The notes beneath the pieces were generated by a model, which had not been told where the DNA came from, did no database searches, and worked only from the letters and a program-made list of their open reading frames with translations. 64,000 nucleotides of DNA from Acidobacteriaceae bacterium (GTDB lineage: Bacteria; Acidobacteriota; Terriglobia; Terriglobales; Acidobacteriaceae). Both the position numbers and the translations under genes were made by a program. Of the stretch, positions 25,138 through 34,320 are shown one piece after another. Positions within the stretch are counted from its first letter, which is position 1, and each line of letters begins with the position of its first letter. The stretch spans positions 105,942 through 169,941 of the forward strand of contig PKXU01000088.1 of the NCBI GenBank assembly GCA_003132445.1, given 5' to 3'.

Positions 25138-25941
25138 TTACAAGCCCTGCTGGCCCGACTTGCCTTCCACTTGCAATTTGTTGTCCACGCTGAAGGCGCC
25201 GGGGAGTTGGTTGGCTCTGATTCCGGCAACTTCCTTTTCCATCTTGCTGTCGACGGTGCCGTACAGCGTCAGGTGCCCATTATCCACAATGATGCGAATC
25301 GGACGCGCCGGATCCATCGCATACTTATTCAACACTGAATCGCCGTAAATGACCCGCATCGCCCGCAAACGCAGACCGTCGTCGAACATTGAAACCGGCT
25401 CCAGCGAAATTTTGTCGATCACGTCCTTTACGCCGGGCATGTTCGCAATGTCCGCCAAAGCTTCATCGCGGCCCATGCCGGTGCGATCCTGACCCTCCAC
25501 CGTGACCACGCCATCCTGAACTCCCAGCGCGAAGTAATCGAACGTGATGTCATACCCTTCGCGAACGAAGCGCAGCTTCCTGGCCAGTTTCTGCTCAAGT
25601 TCTGCGTCCGCTACATTGGGGCCGGCAACGCTTACAAGATTTCGCACGCCCTGAGCGTGAGCCGCTTTGCGCGCCAGTTTCGCGGCGTCCAGTTTGCCCT
25701 GAAGTAAATCGACCGTACCAGTCAGAGTTACAACGCCGTCTTGAACGGTCGCCTTCACCTGACTGAATTGACGCTTGCCCGCTAGTTTATGCGTCACCAT
25801 TGCCTGAATTTGATTGTCATACCGCGAAGCGGCGCTTGTCTCAGCGCTTGACGTAGCCATGAGTGTTGCGCCCAACAGCCCCACCGCCAACAGAGTTTCC
25901 GCCGCTCCCAACCACTTCATCTTCTTGAACGCTACTGCCAT
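25138..25941 (-). CDS. BON-domain protein (osmotically inducible OsmY-like)
   Basis: 267 residues from ATG 25941, which has CGGAGG nine bases upstream; an ATG seven codons earlier is less likely. A signal peptide (FKKMKWLGAAETLLAVGLL...SSAETSA) is followed by three BON domains at about 45-110, 115-185 and 190-262. Each has the G(V/H)(V/L)TL-G-TV pattern (QDGVVTLTGTVDLLQGKLDA, QDGVVTVEGQDRTGMGRDEA, DNGHLTLYGTVDSKMEKEVA). BON domains bind phospholipid and are found in OsmY, which protects the envelope under stress. An inverted repeat lies upstream and a strong terminator downstream, so it is monocistronic. Confidence 0.9.
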   Translation of the reverse strand: MAVAFKKMKWLGAAETLLAVGLLGATLMATSSAETSAASRYDNQIQAMVTHKLAGKRQFSQVKATVQDGVVTLTGTVDLLQGKLDAAKLARKAAHAQGVRNLVSVAGPNVADAELEQKLARKLRFVREGYDITFDYFALGVQDGVVTVEGQDRTGMGRDEALADIANMPGVKDVIDKISLEPVSMFDDGLRLRAMRVIYGDSVLNKYAMDPARPIRIIVDNGHLTLYGTVDSKMEKEVAGIRANQLPGAFSVDNKLQVEGKSGQQGL

Positions 25942-25976
25942 AACAAACAACCTCCGAATCATTGACGAATCTTTAC

Positions 25977-25998
25977 GAATTAACTATCCGGTTAATTC
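25977..25998. promoter_or_regulatory. Inverted repeat upstream of the BON gene, possible operator
   Basis: GAATTAAC-TATCCG-GTTAATTC is a perfect 8-bp inverted repeat with a 6-base centre, about 36 bases before the BON start codon. Its AT-rich arms and 14-base centre-to-centre spacing fit a dimeric regulator site overlapping the promoter. No regulator gene is adjacent, so the binder is unknown. Confidence 0.4.
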
Positions 25999-26151
25999 AT
26001 TCGATGCGGAGTAAATAGCTGAAGATGCATAACTGAGGGCGCAGTCGCGCTCAAAAATGTCGGCGCAACTTCTTGTCTTGGTGTGGGTTAATTAAAATTG
26101 GCGCGGTGTAGGTGTGTCTCATCCCAACCCGCGATGCCGGCCCGGCTGTCG

Positions 26152-27350
26152 TTATTTCCCGATCGCCGACCAATTCGTCAGCAGCGTGGCGTGGCCGTCT
26201 TTTACGATGGTCGGATAAACGTCGTCGAATCCTTTGTGATCGTCAGGTCCGTAGGCCAGCAGCAGCTTCGATCCTAAGCCCACGTTCATTTCGTGAATGG
26301 ATTCGATAGCCTTGATGAAGTTTTCCCGATTTACATTCCTGCCGGCGCGCGCTTCAGTCCTTCCACCACGACCATCGCATCGACGAAGCCTTCAAGACTC
26401 ACAAAGCTTGGCGTCGCATCCGGATAATATTTTGAAAGGCATTTGCGATAGAGCGCCACCGTCGGATAATCGGTCCGATCAAAGGGAGGAACCACCTGCG
26501 TGATGATCGTGCCCTCGGCGTCGGGCCCCGCTTCCTTAATAAACTCCTCAGTCCCTACAAAAGAGACCGTTAGAAATTGCGGCCGCCATCCTGCGGCGTG
26601 TGCCTTCTTCACGATCGCGGCTACCGGCGCATAAGGTCCAACCAACACCACCGCCTGCGGATGCGACGCCATCGCGGCCTTGATTCCATCATCCACATCG
26701 AGCGAGTTGCGCGCGAACGTGCCCAGGCGGACTGGAGCAGAATTGTGTTTCTGCAACGCGAGTTTCACTCCATCGAGCACCGTCTTGCCAAAGGCATCAT
26801 CCTGATAAATCACCGCGATCTTACGGACATTCGCGCCCCAAAGCTTGTCAACCTGTTCTCGGGTCTCGTCATAATAAGAGGCTCGCACGTTGATGACGTA
26901 GCGCTTGAGCGGTTCGTAAAGCATCTGCGCTCCGGTGAAAAGTCCCACCACCGGAATTTTTTCTTCCTGCGCCAACGGAACGTAGACCTTCGCGGTTGGT
27001 GTGCCCACGAAAAAACCCAGCGCGAAGACTCCCTCTTTCGTCATGCGCTTAAAGCAAGCCGGCGCCTTATCGGGATCATAGCCGTCATCGAAAGCCAGCA
27101 ACTGTAGCTTGCGGCCAAACACGCCGCCCTCGTCATTCACGGAATGCAGGTAGGTCGTGGCGCCCAGCACAGTCTGGCTGCCCAGAAAACGCGCCGAGCC
27201 GTCCAGCGCCGAGCACGATCCAATCAGAACGCTGTTTTCGGTGATGCCAGGAGTTTGCGCCGTGCAAGTGCCGATCGCGATGGCGGCTGTGAGAAGTAGA
27301 AACACCGTAGGCCGAACGAAAATCTTCGCTCTTGCGTTTGGATAGTTCAT
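26152..27350 (-). pseudogene. Branched-chain amino-acid-type ABC binding protein with a one-base frameshift
   Basis: Periplasmic binding protein of the LivK-like (Peripla_BP_6) type. From ATG 27350: signal peptide (VRPTVFLLLTAAIAIGTCTAQ), then ITENSVLIGSCSALDGSARFLG and ...RKIAVIYQDDAFGKTVLDGV, SFVSLEGFVDAMVVVEGLKR. The frame stops early at 26331 (APAGM-stop), but in a neighbouring frame it resumes at once as VNRENFIKAIESIHEMNVGL and runs to TAA at 26152, giving the normal family C-terminus. One missing base near 26333 would repair it to 399 residues. Either a recent mutation or a sequencing/assembly error. No permease or ATPase genes are nearby; a hybrid sensor kinase is divergent. Confidence 0.8.
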
Positions 27351-27625
27351 GCGCAATTCAATCTGTTTCGATTTCCCAGCATCAGTTTTCGCGTCCTCAG
27401 TTTTACGCTGCGCGTGTGCGAGATCAGTGCGGCTATTGTGGCACGACAAACTGGGAGGAGATTGATCGCTTCTCTGCAAACAACTAACCAAAGTAACGCC
27501 GCCGCGCCCACTTCCAACCAATCGTCCTTGCAAACAGAGCCTGCAATCGCAACCAGTTTGAACTCTCCAGTTTTGGGATTACCCCCGTAACCTTTCTGCT
27601 CGATACTTGGCGTTCTACCATCGCC

Positions 27626-30217
27626 TTGCACTGCGGGATTCGGAGGGGGAATCCGCGGATGAGGGAACGTGTCACCCAATCGGGGCGGGCGGACCTGGCA
27701 CACGCCAACCGCCTGAAAAAAGCGTTGGAGCGCGGAGCTCCGCCTTCGTTCGTCAAGCCTGGAAACGGCGCCGCGCCGGCCGAAGGCATTTGTTCTGAAC
27801 GTTCCTGCCCAGTGCCTCCGCTGGAGCCGCAGGAAAAAAATCAACAGAGCGCTGCGATCCGCCTGCAATTTCTGGAACAGATGTTTCAAGCATCTCCCGA
27901 CGGATTGAGTATCGCGGATAGCAACCATCGCGTCCTTTTGGCGAATGAAACCTTCGTGCGCATGTTCGATTACGAAGCCTCCGAGGTGGTAGGGCAGCCT
28001 CTCGAAAATCTGGTGGTCCCTCCGGATCGGCTGGCCGAATCGAACTGGGTGACCGAGGCTTTGACGAAAGGTCAGCGCATCACTCTGGAAACGCAACGCA
28101 GGAAGAAAGACGGCACCTTGCTCGATGTTTCCGTTTCCTGCGCGCCTCTGCTGCTCGATGGAAAGATGGCCGGCTTTTATGCCGGCTATCACGACATTTC
28201 CGATCGCAAGCGCGTAGAAGCTTTGAGCTCGGCGCTCTACCGGGTCGCCGAGAAGTCCAGCAGCGCGCATGATCTGCATCAGTTCTTCGCCGCGGTTCAC
28301 AGCATCGTCGCTGAATTGATGTACGCTCGAAATTTTTACATTGCCCTATATGATCCAGCTTCTGAGTTGCTTTCTTTCCCTTATTTCGTTGATGAGCACG
28401 ATCAGGCACCTGCTCCGAAGAAACTGGGCCAAGGATTGACCGACTACGTCATTCGTGCCGGACAAGCGCTCCTGGCCACGCCCGAAGTATTGCAAGCCAT
28501 GGAAGAGCGCGGTGAGGTAGCCCACAACGGATCCCGTTCTCTCGACTGGATGGGCGTTCCGCTAAAAGTCAACAACCATACCTTTGGCGCCTTAGTGGTT
28601 CAGACTTATTCGAAGAACATTCGATACGGTGAGCGCGACAAGGAAATTCTTACTTTCGTGGCGCGGCAACTGGCCAGCGCCGTAGAGATCAAGAGAAACG
28701 AGCAGGCGCTGCGCCGCTCCGAAGCCCGCTACCGCTCGCTGGTGCAGAGTTCGGCCTACGGAATCTATCGCTCCAGTCTGGAAGGAAGATTTCTGGATGT
28801 GAATCCCGCGCTCATCGCCATGTTGGGATATGAATCGGCAGAGGAAGTGCTGATGTTGGATCCTACCAATGACGTATTTGCGCACACCGAAGAGCACACG
28901 CGACTGATCGAGGAGTTCCGCCGCGCCGGCCGGTTGGATGGAATGGAAGTGAAGTGGAAACGGCACGACGGCAAAGTCATTACCGTCCGCATCAGCGGAC
29001 GGGCCGTCAGCAGCGCGGATGAGCCGGCCGATGTGCTGGAGGCGATTGCCGAGGACGTCACCGACCGCCGCATGCTCGAAGATCAATTCCGTCAGGCCCA
29101 GAAAATGGAGGCCGTGGGAAGGCTCGCTGGAGGCGTGGCCCACGACTTTAACAATCTACTCATGGTGATCAGCGGATATGCAGAAGTAATGCTGGCCCGG
29201 CTGGAATCGGATCATTCTCTGCGCGAGAAGGCCATGGCCATCCAGCAAGCCTCAGACCGCGCCACAACTCTGACGCGACAACTGCTCGCCTTCAGTCGCA
29301 AGCAGTTGCTGGAACTGAAAGTTGTCGACATAAACGCGATTGTCGCCGACATGGAACGATTGCTCCGGCCATTGATCGGCGAAAACGTGGAGTTCATCAC
29401 CAGCATGGCGCCCGAAGCTGCTCACACTCGCGCCGATGCCGGCCAGTTGGAACAGGTTTTGATGAATCTTGTGGTGAATGCCAAAGATGCCATGCCTGCC
29501 GGCGGTACTCTCACCATCCAGACCGAAAAAATCGCGGTGGATGAAAGCCGTCGCCCTGGTCCTACGTTCATCCGTCCCGGCCATTACGTCATGCTTTCCG
29601 TTACCGACACCGGCTCGGGTATGGATAAAGAAACGCAATCGCGAATCTTTGAGCCATTCTTCACAACCAAAGAAAAAGGCAAGGGAACCGGACTGGGCCT
29701 CTCGACCGTGTACGGCATCGTGAAGCAAACCGGTGGATATATCATGGTGCGAAGCGAACCGGGTCATGGCAGCACCTTCCAGATTTATCTGCCTCAGGTT
29801 GACTGCGTTCCCGAGCCGCATCCACTTCCCGTGCCCCACACAGCCTTAGGGGGCACCGAAACCGTTCTGCTGGTGGAGGACGAAGAATCGGTTCGTCAAC
29901 TGGTGCGGGAAACGCTCGCGGCCAAAGGATATGAAGTGATGGAGGCGGAAAATGGCGAAGACGGCATCGCCGTCGCCGCCCAGCATGACGGCAGGATCGA
30001 TCTGGTTATTACCGATGTGGTGATGCCCGGAATGGGTGGCCGAGAACTGGTGAAGCATCTCGCACAGTCGCGTCCGCAAACCCGAGTCCTTTATCTTTCC
30101 GGATATACCGAGGATGCGATTGTCAGCGAAGGCACTATTGAGAGTGGAGCCGCATTCCTGCAAAAGCCCTTCACCCTTCAGAACTTGTCGCGAAAGGTTC
30201 GGGAAGTCCTGGGTTAG
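27626..30217 (+). CDS. Hybrid sensor histidine kinase (PAS-GAF-PAS-HisKA-HATPase-REC)
   Basis: 863 residues in the longest frame. Domains: PAS (about 82-195), GAF (about 205-355), PAS with PAC (about 365-485), HisKA with the phosphorylated His in [12 protein letters not shown] (about His506), HATPase with N-box [10 protein letters not shown] and G-boxes DTGSGM and [13 protein letters not shown] (about 600-725), and a receiver domain (about 743-862) with Asp in [11 protein letters not shown] (about Asp797) and Lys in LQKPF. No transmembrane segments, so a cytoplasmic phosphorelay sensor. The first about 70 residues have no family character and resemble repeat-derived sequence, so the start may lie downstream (GTG 27812 is one candidate). 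It is divergent from the binding-protein gene, which may be functionally linked. Confidence 0.92.
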   Translation: MHCGIRRGNPRMRERVTQSGRADLAHANRLKKALERGAPPSFVKPGNGAAPAEGICSERSCPVPPLEPQEKNQQSAAIRLQFLEQMFQASPDGLSIADSNHRVLLANETFVRMFDYEASEVVGQPLENLVVPPDRLAESNWVTEALTKGQRITLETQRRKKDGTLLDVSVSCAPLLLDGKMAGFYAGYHDISDRKRVEALSSALYRVAEKSSSAHDLHQFFAAVHSIVAELMYARNFYIALYDPASELLSFPYFVDEHDQAPAPKKLGQGLTDYVIRAGQALLATPEVLQAMEERGEVAHNGSRSLDWMGVPLKVNNHTFGALVVQTYSKNIRYGERDKEILTFVARQLASAVEIKRNEQALRRSEARYRSLVQSSAYGIYRSSLEGRFLDVNPALIAMLGYESAEEVLMLDPTNDVFAHTEEHTRLIEEFRRAGRLDGMEVKWKRHDGKVITVRISGRAVSSADEPADVLEAIAEDVTDRRMLEDQFRQAQKMEAVGRLAGGVAHDFNNLLMVISGYAEVMLARLESDHSLREKAMAIQQASDRATTLTRQLLAFSRKQLLELKVVDINAIVADMERLLRPLIGENVEFITSMAPEAAHTRADAGQLEQVLMNLVVNAKDAMPAGGTLTIQTEKIAVDESRRPGPTFIRPGHYVMLSVTDTGSGMDKETQSRIFEPFFTTKEKGKGTGLGLSTVYGIVKQTGGYIMVRSEPGHGSTFQIYLPQVDCVPEPHPLPVPHTALGGTETVLLVEDEESVRQLVRETLAAKGYEVMEAENGEDGIAVAAQHDGRIDLVITDVVMPGMGGRELVKHLAQSRPQTRVLYLSGYTEDAIVSEGTIESGAAFLQKPFTLQNLSRKVREVLG

Positions 30218-30236
30218 CGTAGCAGCGTCGATACTG

Positions 30237-30297
30237 CGGGACCTTTGACCTCAGACCTCAGACCTTGGACCTCAGAATCTAGACTTCAGACTCACCT
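30237..30297. repeat. Heptamer degenerate repeat, word GACCTCA
   Basis: The sequence reads in register every 7 bases: GACCTCA GACCTCA GACCTTG GACCTCA GAATCTA GACTTCA GACTCAC. It lies in the spacer between the kinase gene and msrP. Confidence 0.75.
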
Positions 30298-30438
30298 CAA
30301 CTCCTGCGCTTCTTACTAGCCTGAAACTTTTTTCCCACGCTGGCGTCTTATCTGGTGGAAGATAGAGTGGAAGATAGAAAAGATAAGAGAACGACAAATC
30401 CGTCTGTGGCGGATTCGCGTACCAATAACAGGGGCCTC

Positions 30439-31422
30439 ATGCTGATTAAGAATGCGGACGACATACGGTCATCGGAAATTACGCCAAAGAGCTTGTATTT
30501 GAACCGCCGCAAATTTCTGGCGGGGGCGGCGATTGCCGGTACCGCTGCCGCGACCGGGTTGGGCCTGCGCCAGATCGTTTCGCCCTCCGTATCAGTCTTA
30601 GCTGGAAACATGGCTGGAAACACGGCTGGAAACAAAATTGACGGCATTCAGAAGAGCCCTTTCAGCACCACGGAAGCTATCACCCCGTACAAAGACGTCA
30701 CCAACTACAACAATTATTACGAATTCTCCACCGACAAGGACGGGCCCGCAAAGCTCGCGCAAAATTTCCGCACGCGCCCCTGGAAAGTGAAGATTGACGG
30801 TCTGGTCGAGAAAAAACAGGAACTCGATGTTGATGCCATCATCAAGATGGCGCCTCCCGAAGAGCGAATCTATCGCCATCGCTGCGTGGAAGGTTGGTCG
30901 ATCGTCGTTCCCTGGGTCGGCTTCTCATTGAGCGAATTGATCAAGCGCGTGAATCCTACGAGCAAAGCAAAGTTTGTGGAGTTCACGACCATTCTCGATC
31001 CCAACCAGATGCCCGGCCAGCGGCGTCAGGTGCTCGACTGGCCCTACGTCGAAGGTTTGCGCATGGACGAAGCCATGCACCCGCTCGCTCTCCTTTGTTT
31101 CGGCATGTATGGCGAAGAGCTTCCCAAACAGGATGGAGCGCCGATCCGCATCGTGCTTCCCTGGAAGTACGGGTTCAAGAGCGCGAAAGCGATTGTGCGC
31201 GTGCGCTTCACCGACAAGCAACCCCTGAACACCTGGAACATAGCCGCGCCCAATGAATACGGTTTCTATTCCAACGTCAATCCCAACGTGGATCATCCGC
31301 GCTGGAGTCAGGCGAAAGAGCGCAGACTCGGCGAATTCTTCAAACGTCCCACGCTTATGTTTAACGGTTACGATCAAGTCGCCAGCCTGTATACCGGCAT
31401 GGATTTGAAAAAGAATTTCTAA
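30439..31422 (+). CDS. msrP: Protein-methionine-sulfoxide reductase catalytic subunit MsrP
   Basis: Periplasmic molybdoenzyme that reduces oxidised methionines in exported proteins. 327 residues from ATG 30439, with a Tat signal ([19 protein letters not shown]); the longer frame adds 28 residues without character. The Moco-domain cysteine lies in [17 protein letters not shown], with [11 protein letters not shown] upstream and [19 protein letters not shown] downstream, and [17 protein letters not shown] near the C-terminus, all typical of YedY/MsrP. The next gene, after a heptamer repeat array, is msrQ, its membrane haem electron donor. Confidence 0.95.
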   Translation: MLIKNADDIRSSEITPKSLYLNRRKFLAGAAIAGTAAATGLGLRQIVSPSVSVLAGNMAGNTAGNKIDGIQKSPFSTTEAITPYKDVTNYNNYYEFSTDKDGPAKLAQNFRTRPWKVKIDGLVEKKQELDVDAIIKMAPPEERIYRHRCVEGWSIVVPWVGFSLSELIKRVNPTSKAKFVEFTTILDPNQMPGQRRQVLDWPYVEGLRMDEAMHPLALLCFGMYGEELPKQDGAPIRIVLPWKYGFKSAKAIVRVRFTDKQPLNTWNIAAPNEYGFYSNVNPNVDHPRWSQAKERRLGEFFKRPTLMFNGYDQVASLYTGMDLKKNF

Positions 31423-31423
31423 G

Positions 31424-31540
31424 TCGGACCTCGGACATCGGACGTCGGACAGTCTCGACCAAGGCCGACGTCTGAGGCTGGAAGAGGTCTGAAGTCCGAG
31501 GTCCAAAGTCCGAAGCCCGAAGCCTGAAGTCCGATTTTCC
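31424..31540. repeat. Long heptamer degenerate repeat, words CGGACNN and GTCCGAA
   Basis: Starts CGGACCT CGGACAT CGGACGT CGGACAG, and after a less regular middle continues TCTGAAG TCCGAGG TCCAAAG TCCGAAG CCCGAAG CCTGAAG TCCGATT, ending next to the msrQ start at 31541. A 7-base period is kept for much of 115 bases. Confidence 0.8.
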
Positions 31541-32167
31541 ATGCCCCGGTGGCTCAAACCCGTCGTTTTCCTGGCCTGCCTCGCGCCCCTGGCCTGGCTC
31601 GTCTGGAGGGGGTTTCATGCTCAACTCGGAGCCAATCCCATTGAAACCATCACTCACAGCACCGGCGATTGCACTCTGACTTTCCTGCTCATCACTCTAT
31701 CCGTCACGCCTTTGCGCAGAATCAGCCGGCAATACTGGCTGATCGGCCTGCGGCGCATGTTCGGTCTCTTCGCCTTCTTCTATGGCACGCTGCATCTGAT
31801 GACTTACGTCTGGCTCGACAAATTCTTCGATGTTCACGAGATGCTCGCCGACATCGCCAAGCGCAGGTTCATCACCGCAGGAATGACCGCGTACTTTCTA
31901 ATGATTCCTCTGGCGCTGACTTCCACAAAGTGGTCGATTCGAAAGCTGGGTGGCAAACGCTGGCAGGCTCTACACCGGCTCATTTATTTCAGCGCCACCG
32001 CCGGAGTGATTCATTACATATGGCTGGTCAAAGCGGACTTGAAGAAGCCTTTGGAATATGCAGCGGTGCTGGCAGTCTTGATCGTTTACCGGATGATTGG
32101 GTGGCTTGTCTCGCGCGCTGCCCCGTCCAAAGCAACTTCGGCTAAAGCAACTCCCTTGTCATCCTGA
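31541..32167 (+). CDS. msrQ: MsrQ haem-binding membrane subunit
   Basis: Passes electrons from the respiratory chain through haem b to MsrP. 208 residues with about six transmembrane segments (VVFLACLAPLAWLVW, LTFLLITLSVTPL, LFAFFYGTLHLMTYVWL, GMTAYFLMIPLALTS, LIYFSATAGVIHYIWLV, AAVLAVLIVYRMIGWLV). Candidate haem His residues lie in THSTGD, GTLHLMTY, LHRLIY and VIHYIW, as in the YedZ family. Directly downstream of msrP. Confidence 0.95.
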   Translation: MPRWLKPVVFLACLAPLAWLVWRGFHAQLGANPIETITHSTGDCTLTFLLITLSVTPLRRISRQYWLIGLRRMFGLFAFFYGTLHLMTYVWLDKFFDVHEMLADIAKRRFITAGMTAYFLMIPLALTSTKWSIRKLGGKRWQALHRLIYFSATAGVIHYIWLVKADLKKPLEYAAVLAVLIVYRMIGWLVSRAAPSKATSAKATPLSS

Positions 32168-32222
32168 GCGAAGATTTGCCTTCGCGCGCCGAGCGCGAAG
32201 GCAAACCGCAGTCGAAGGATCG
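32158..32222. repeat. Dispersed TCATCCTGAGCG repeat with a 13-bp internal hairpin
   Basis: Begins GTCATCCTGAGCGAAGA at the very end of msrQ and ends GTCGAAGGATCGC. Inside is a perfect stem TTTGCCTTCGCGC / GCGCGAAGGCAAA (32175-32187 and 32193-32205) with loop GCCGA. It may also serve as a transcription barrier between the convergent msrQ and lipoprotein genes, though no T-run follows. Confidence 0.7.
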
Positions 32223-32242
32223 CTACGTTTTGACCAAACCTG

Positions 32243-33841
32243 CTATTTTTTCTTCTGTTCTGCCCCATGCGTCCGCACCAGTGGCGGCGCAACGAACATG
32301 TGAGGTTTCGCGGAAGCAGTTGAACTGGGATTCTGCGCGACAAATACCCCAGCCGAAACCTGACCGTTGTCGGCTTCTATAAAGGGGAAGGTCGTGCCAT
32401 CCACAGTATAGAAAACGAGTTCAAATCCACCATTTAGCGTGCTGTTGGAACTGTTCCCCGCATTGGCGGCAATCTGACCACGGCCGCCGACCGGCGCTGC
32501 ATAAGTACCGGTCAACGCTATACCGTAGCTGGGCAAGCCCTGGGGATCGTAATTTTCGTCGATCACGCCGGTGATAGAAGTGCCCGTGCCAGACGCGAAC
32601 TCGGCAATGTCATCGACTTCAACATCGCTCGATAAATTCGAGCCTGTAAGATTTAATCCGTAGCCCTGTGACGCCGCAAAGGTTGCGCCCGACGTCTGCG
32701 CATAAGCCGCGCCCATCGTGATTCCCGCATTGTCGATCTCTAGCAGGAGCACGCCGCCGCTCGACGGGTATGCGGCATAAGTGGTTCCGCCCACGAACGT
32801 CGCAAAATTGCTCAGCGTGTATCGGCCGGTTCCGCCAGCAGCATAGGTAGCAGTAAACGGTGCTCCCAGAGTAGCTGATACGTTGCCCCCTTCGTTGTAG
32901 TCTTCGCTGGACGCGCTGGTGATGTTGCCATTTCCGTCGGTGACCATGAAACCGCCGGCGGCGAATGGATCTGACGAACTGGATGGATACTCACCCGACA
33001 CGACGAACGCAAGCGTCCCAGTCGGCATCGTGGTACTGGTCTGGGAATATGCATCGCCCACCAAGGTTGCCGTAGTGTCCATCTCGATGAATTTCAAATG
33101 GCTGGCATTGATCGCGAAAACATCGAAGAGCCCGCTGAATGCAGAACTATTCAGCGTTGTGGAGGGATTAGAAGATGGACCCACAGCCAGAGTGCCGGTG
33201 AGCGGCTCATTCGGAAAAGCATTCACACCGCCCTCGTTCACGTCTTCCAGACCTGATAAAGTTCCGCCATTGCTTACCGTAAAGTTGCCCGCAGCCGCGA
33301 AAGGGCTGCCGCTGGTAAAGGAGGCGCCCGACAAGCTGAAGGCATACGCTCCGCTGGCCGTAGTGCCACTCGACTGCAAGTCGAGAGTTCCGCTGCCCGT
33401 GGCGTTTCCGTCGAATTCAGTGATGAGGCCGTGCGCGCTATCCTGCAGAACAAAATCGAAGATCAAGGACGCCCCGAATGGCGAGGTGGCGTTGATCGTC
33501 GCTCGTCCTCGTCCATCTATCCCAATCGTATAGCTGCTGCCACTGCTGACCGCTGTATTCGGGACCGGCGCGGAAAAATCCGGGTCATTCATATCCAGCG
33601 CTCCCCCGGTGATTCCGCCGTTCCCATTCGCCGTAAGAGTGCCCACCAATGCATAAGGGCCGCCCATCACGTCCACGCCGGATATGGAGAAGACGTACGT
33701 GCCATTCAGATTGCTGTTGCTGAAGGTGCCGCTGGGCGGAGCTACTGGCTTGGTCACGCTGGCGCCGTTCCCTCCGCAGCCCACCAGCACTGCAAGTCCT
33801 GAAGCAATAACCGATAAAACCAAACCATTCCGTAACGACAT
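32243..33841 (-). CDS. Acidobacterial-type repeat lipoprotein
   Basis: 532 residues with a lipobox (SVIASGLAVLVGC, lipidated Cys22) and then a low-complexity linker. The rest is about four imperfect beta-rich repeats of about 110-130 residues. Each begins with a G-x-Y/L-x-F/L-x-(I/L/V)-(S/T)-G strand (LNGTYVFSISG, SGAYAFSLSG, TGTLAFVVSG, SQGYGLNLTG), contains a GNGGITGGALDMND-like or GNGNITSASSEDYNEGG motif and ends with GRY/GRG patterns. Cell-surface proteins of this build are widespread in acidobacteria with no known function. No helical domains. Confidence 0.8.
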   Translation of the reverse strand: MSLRNGLVLSVIASGLAVLVGCGGNGASVTKPVAPPSGTFSNSNLNGTYVFSISGVDVMGGPYALVGTLTANGNGGITGGALDMNDPDFSAPVPNTAVSSGSSYTIGIDGRGRATINATSPFGASLIFDFVLQDSAHGLITEFDGNATGSGTLDLQSSGTTASGAYAFSLSGASFTSGSPFAAAGNFTVSNGGTLSGLEDVNEGGVNAFPNEPLTGTLAVGPSSNPSTTLNSSAFSGLFDVFAINASHLKFIEMDTTATLVGDAYSQTSTTMPTGTLAFVVSGEYPSSSSDPFAAGGFMVTDGNGNITSASSEDYNEGGNVSATLGAPFTATYAAGGTGRYTLSNFATFVGGTTYAAYPSSGGVLLLEIDNAGITMGAAYAQTSGATFAASQGYGLNLTGSNLSSDVEVDDIAEFASGTGTSITGVIDENYDPQGLPSYGIALTGTYAAPVGGRGQIAANAGNSSNSTLNGGFELVFYTVDGTTFPFIEADNGQVSAGVFVAQNPSSTASAKPHMFVAPPLVRTHGAEQKKK

Positions 33842-34320
33842 AAGTTCCCCCTGACAAAGTCTCGGCGCAGATGGAGTCTTCTAAACTCAGGTTAGCACGA
33901 CTGTATGGCCGCTAAATACAACCCCAATGTCAACGATAAGTAGCGCCGCGCCACAAAAAAAATTGCGACTTTACAACTCTTTACGTTGAAGAAATGCCGG
34001 TTGGAATCTTCTTGAGATGATCCGAACTTGTACCTTGCGAGCCAATCTATTGCGGTAGCTTGGCAGTGTGGTGCAAGTTGAACCCAGATTTGTGTCAGGG
34101 CATGCCTTCAGGCATGCCGCCAAGATCGGTAGAGCGTGCTGGCTTTAGCCGCAGTGCCGTAACGAGCAAGCCTCGGCGGCCGAAGCCGTTCCGGATTGTC
34201 CATTTTGCCGGCATCGCTGAAGCGGTGCCATGATCCGAATCTTTTCCCAACTGCACCATTACCGGTACTACTCCCGCCCAGGCGCAAGAATCGCTCGAGA
34301 CAGTAGTGAACGCTTCCGTT
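33842..34320. other. Intergenic region with decayed palindromes
   Basis: About 480 bases without a gene. The right half holds GGCATGCC-TTCA-GGCATGCC (about 34098-34118) and short related pieces (GAAGCCGTTCC, GAAGCGGTGCC) of the hairpin-repeat kind seen elsewhere. The left half is AT-rich relative to the rest and may hold the promoter of the minus-strand lipoprotein gene. No RNA gene recognised. Confidence 0.45.

Noticed and set aside
32175-32205. The 13-bp hairpin as a Rho-independent terminator
   Set aside because: Stem is strong but no T-run follows on either strand, and it sits inside a repeat seen elsewhere. Kept as a repeat only.
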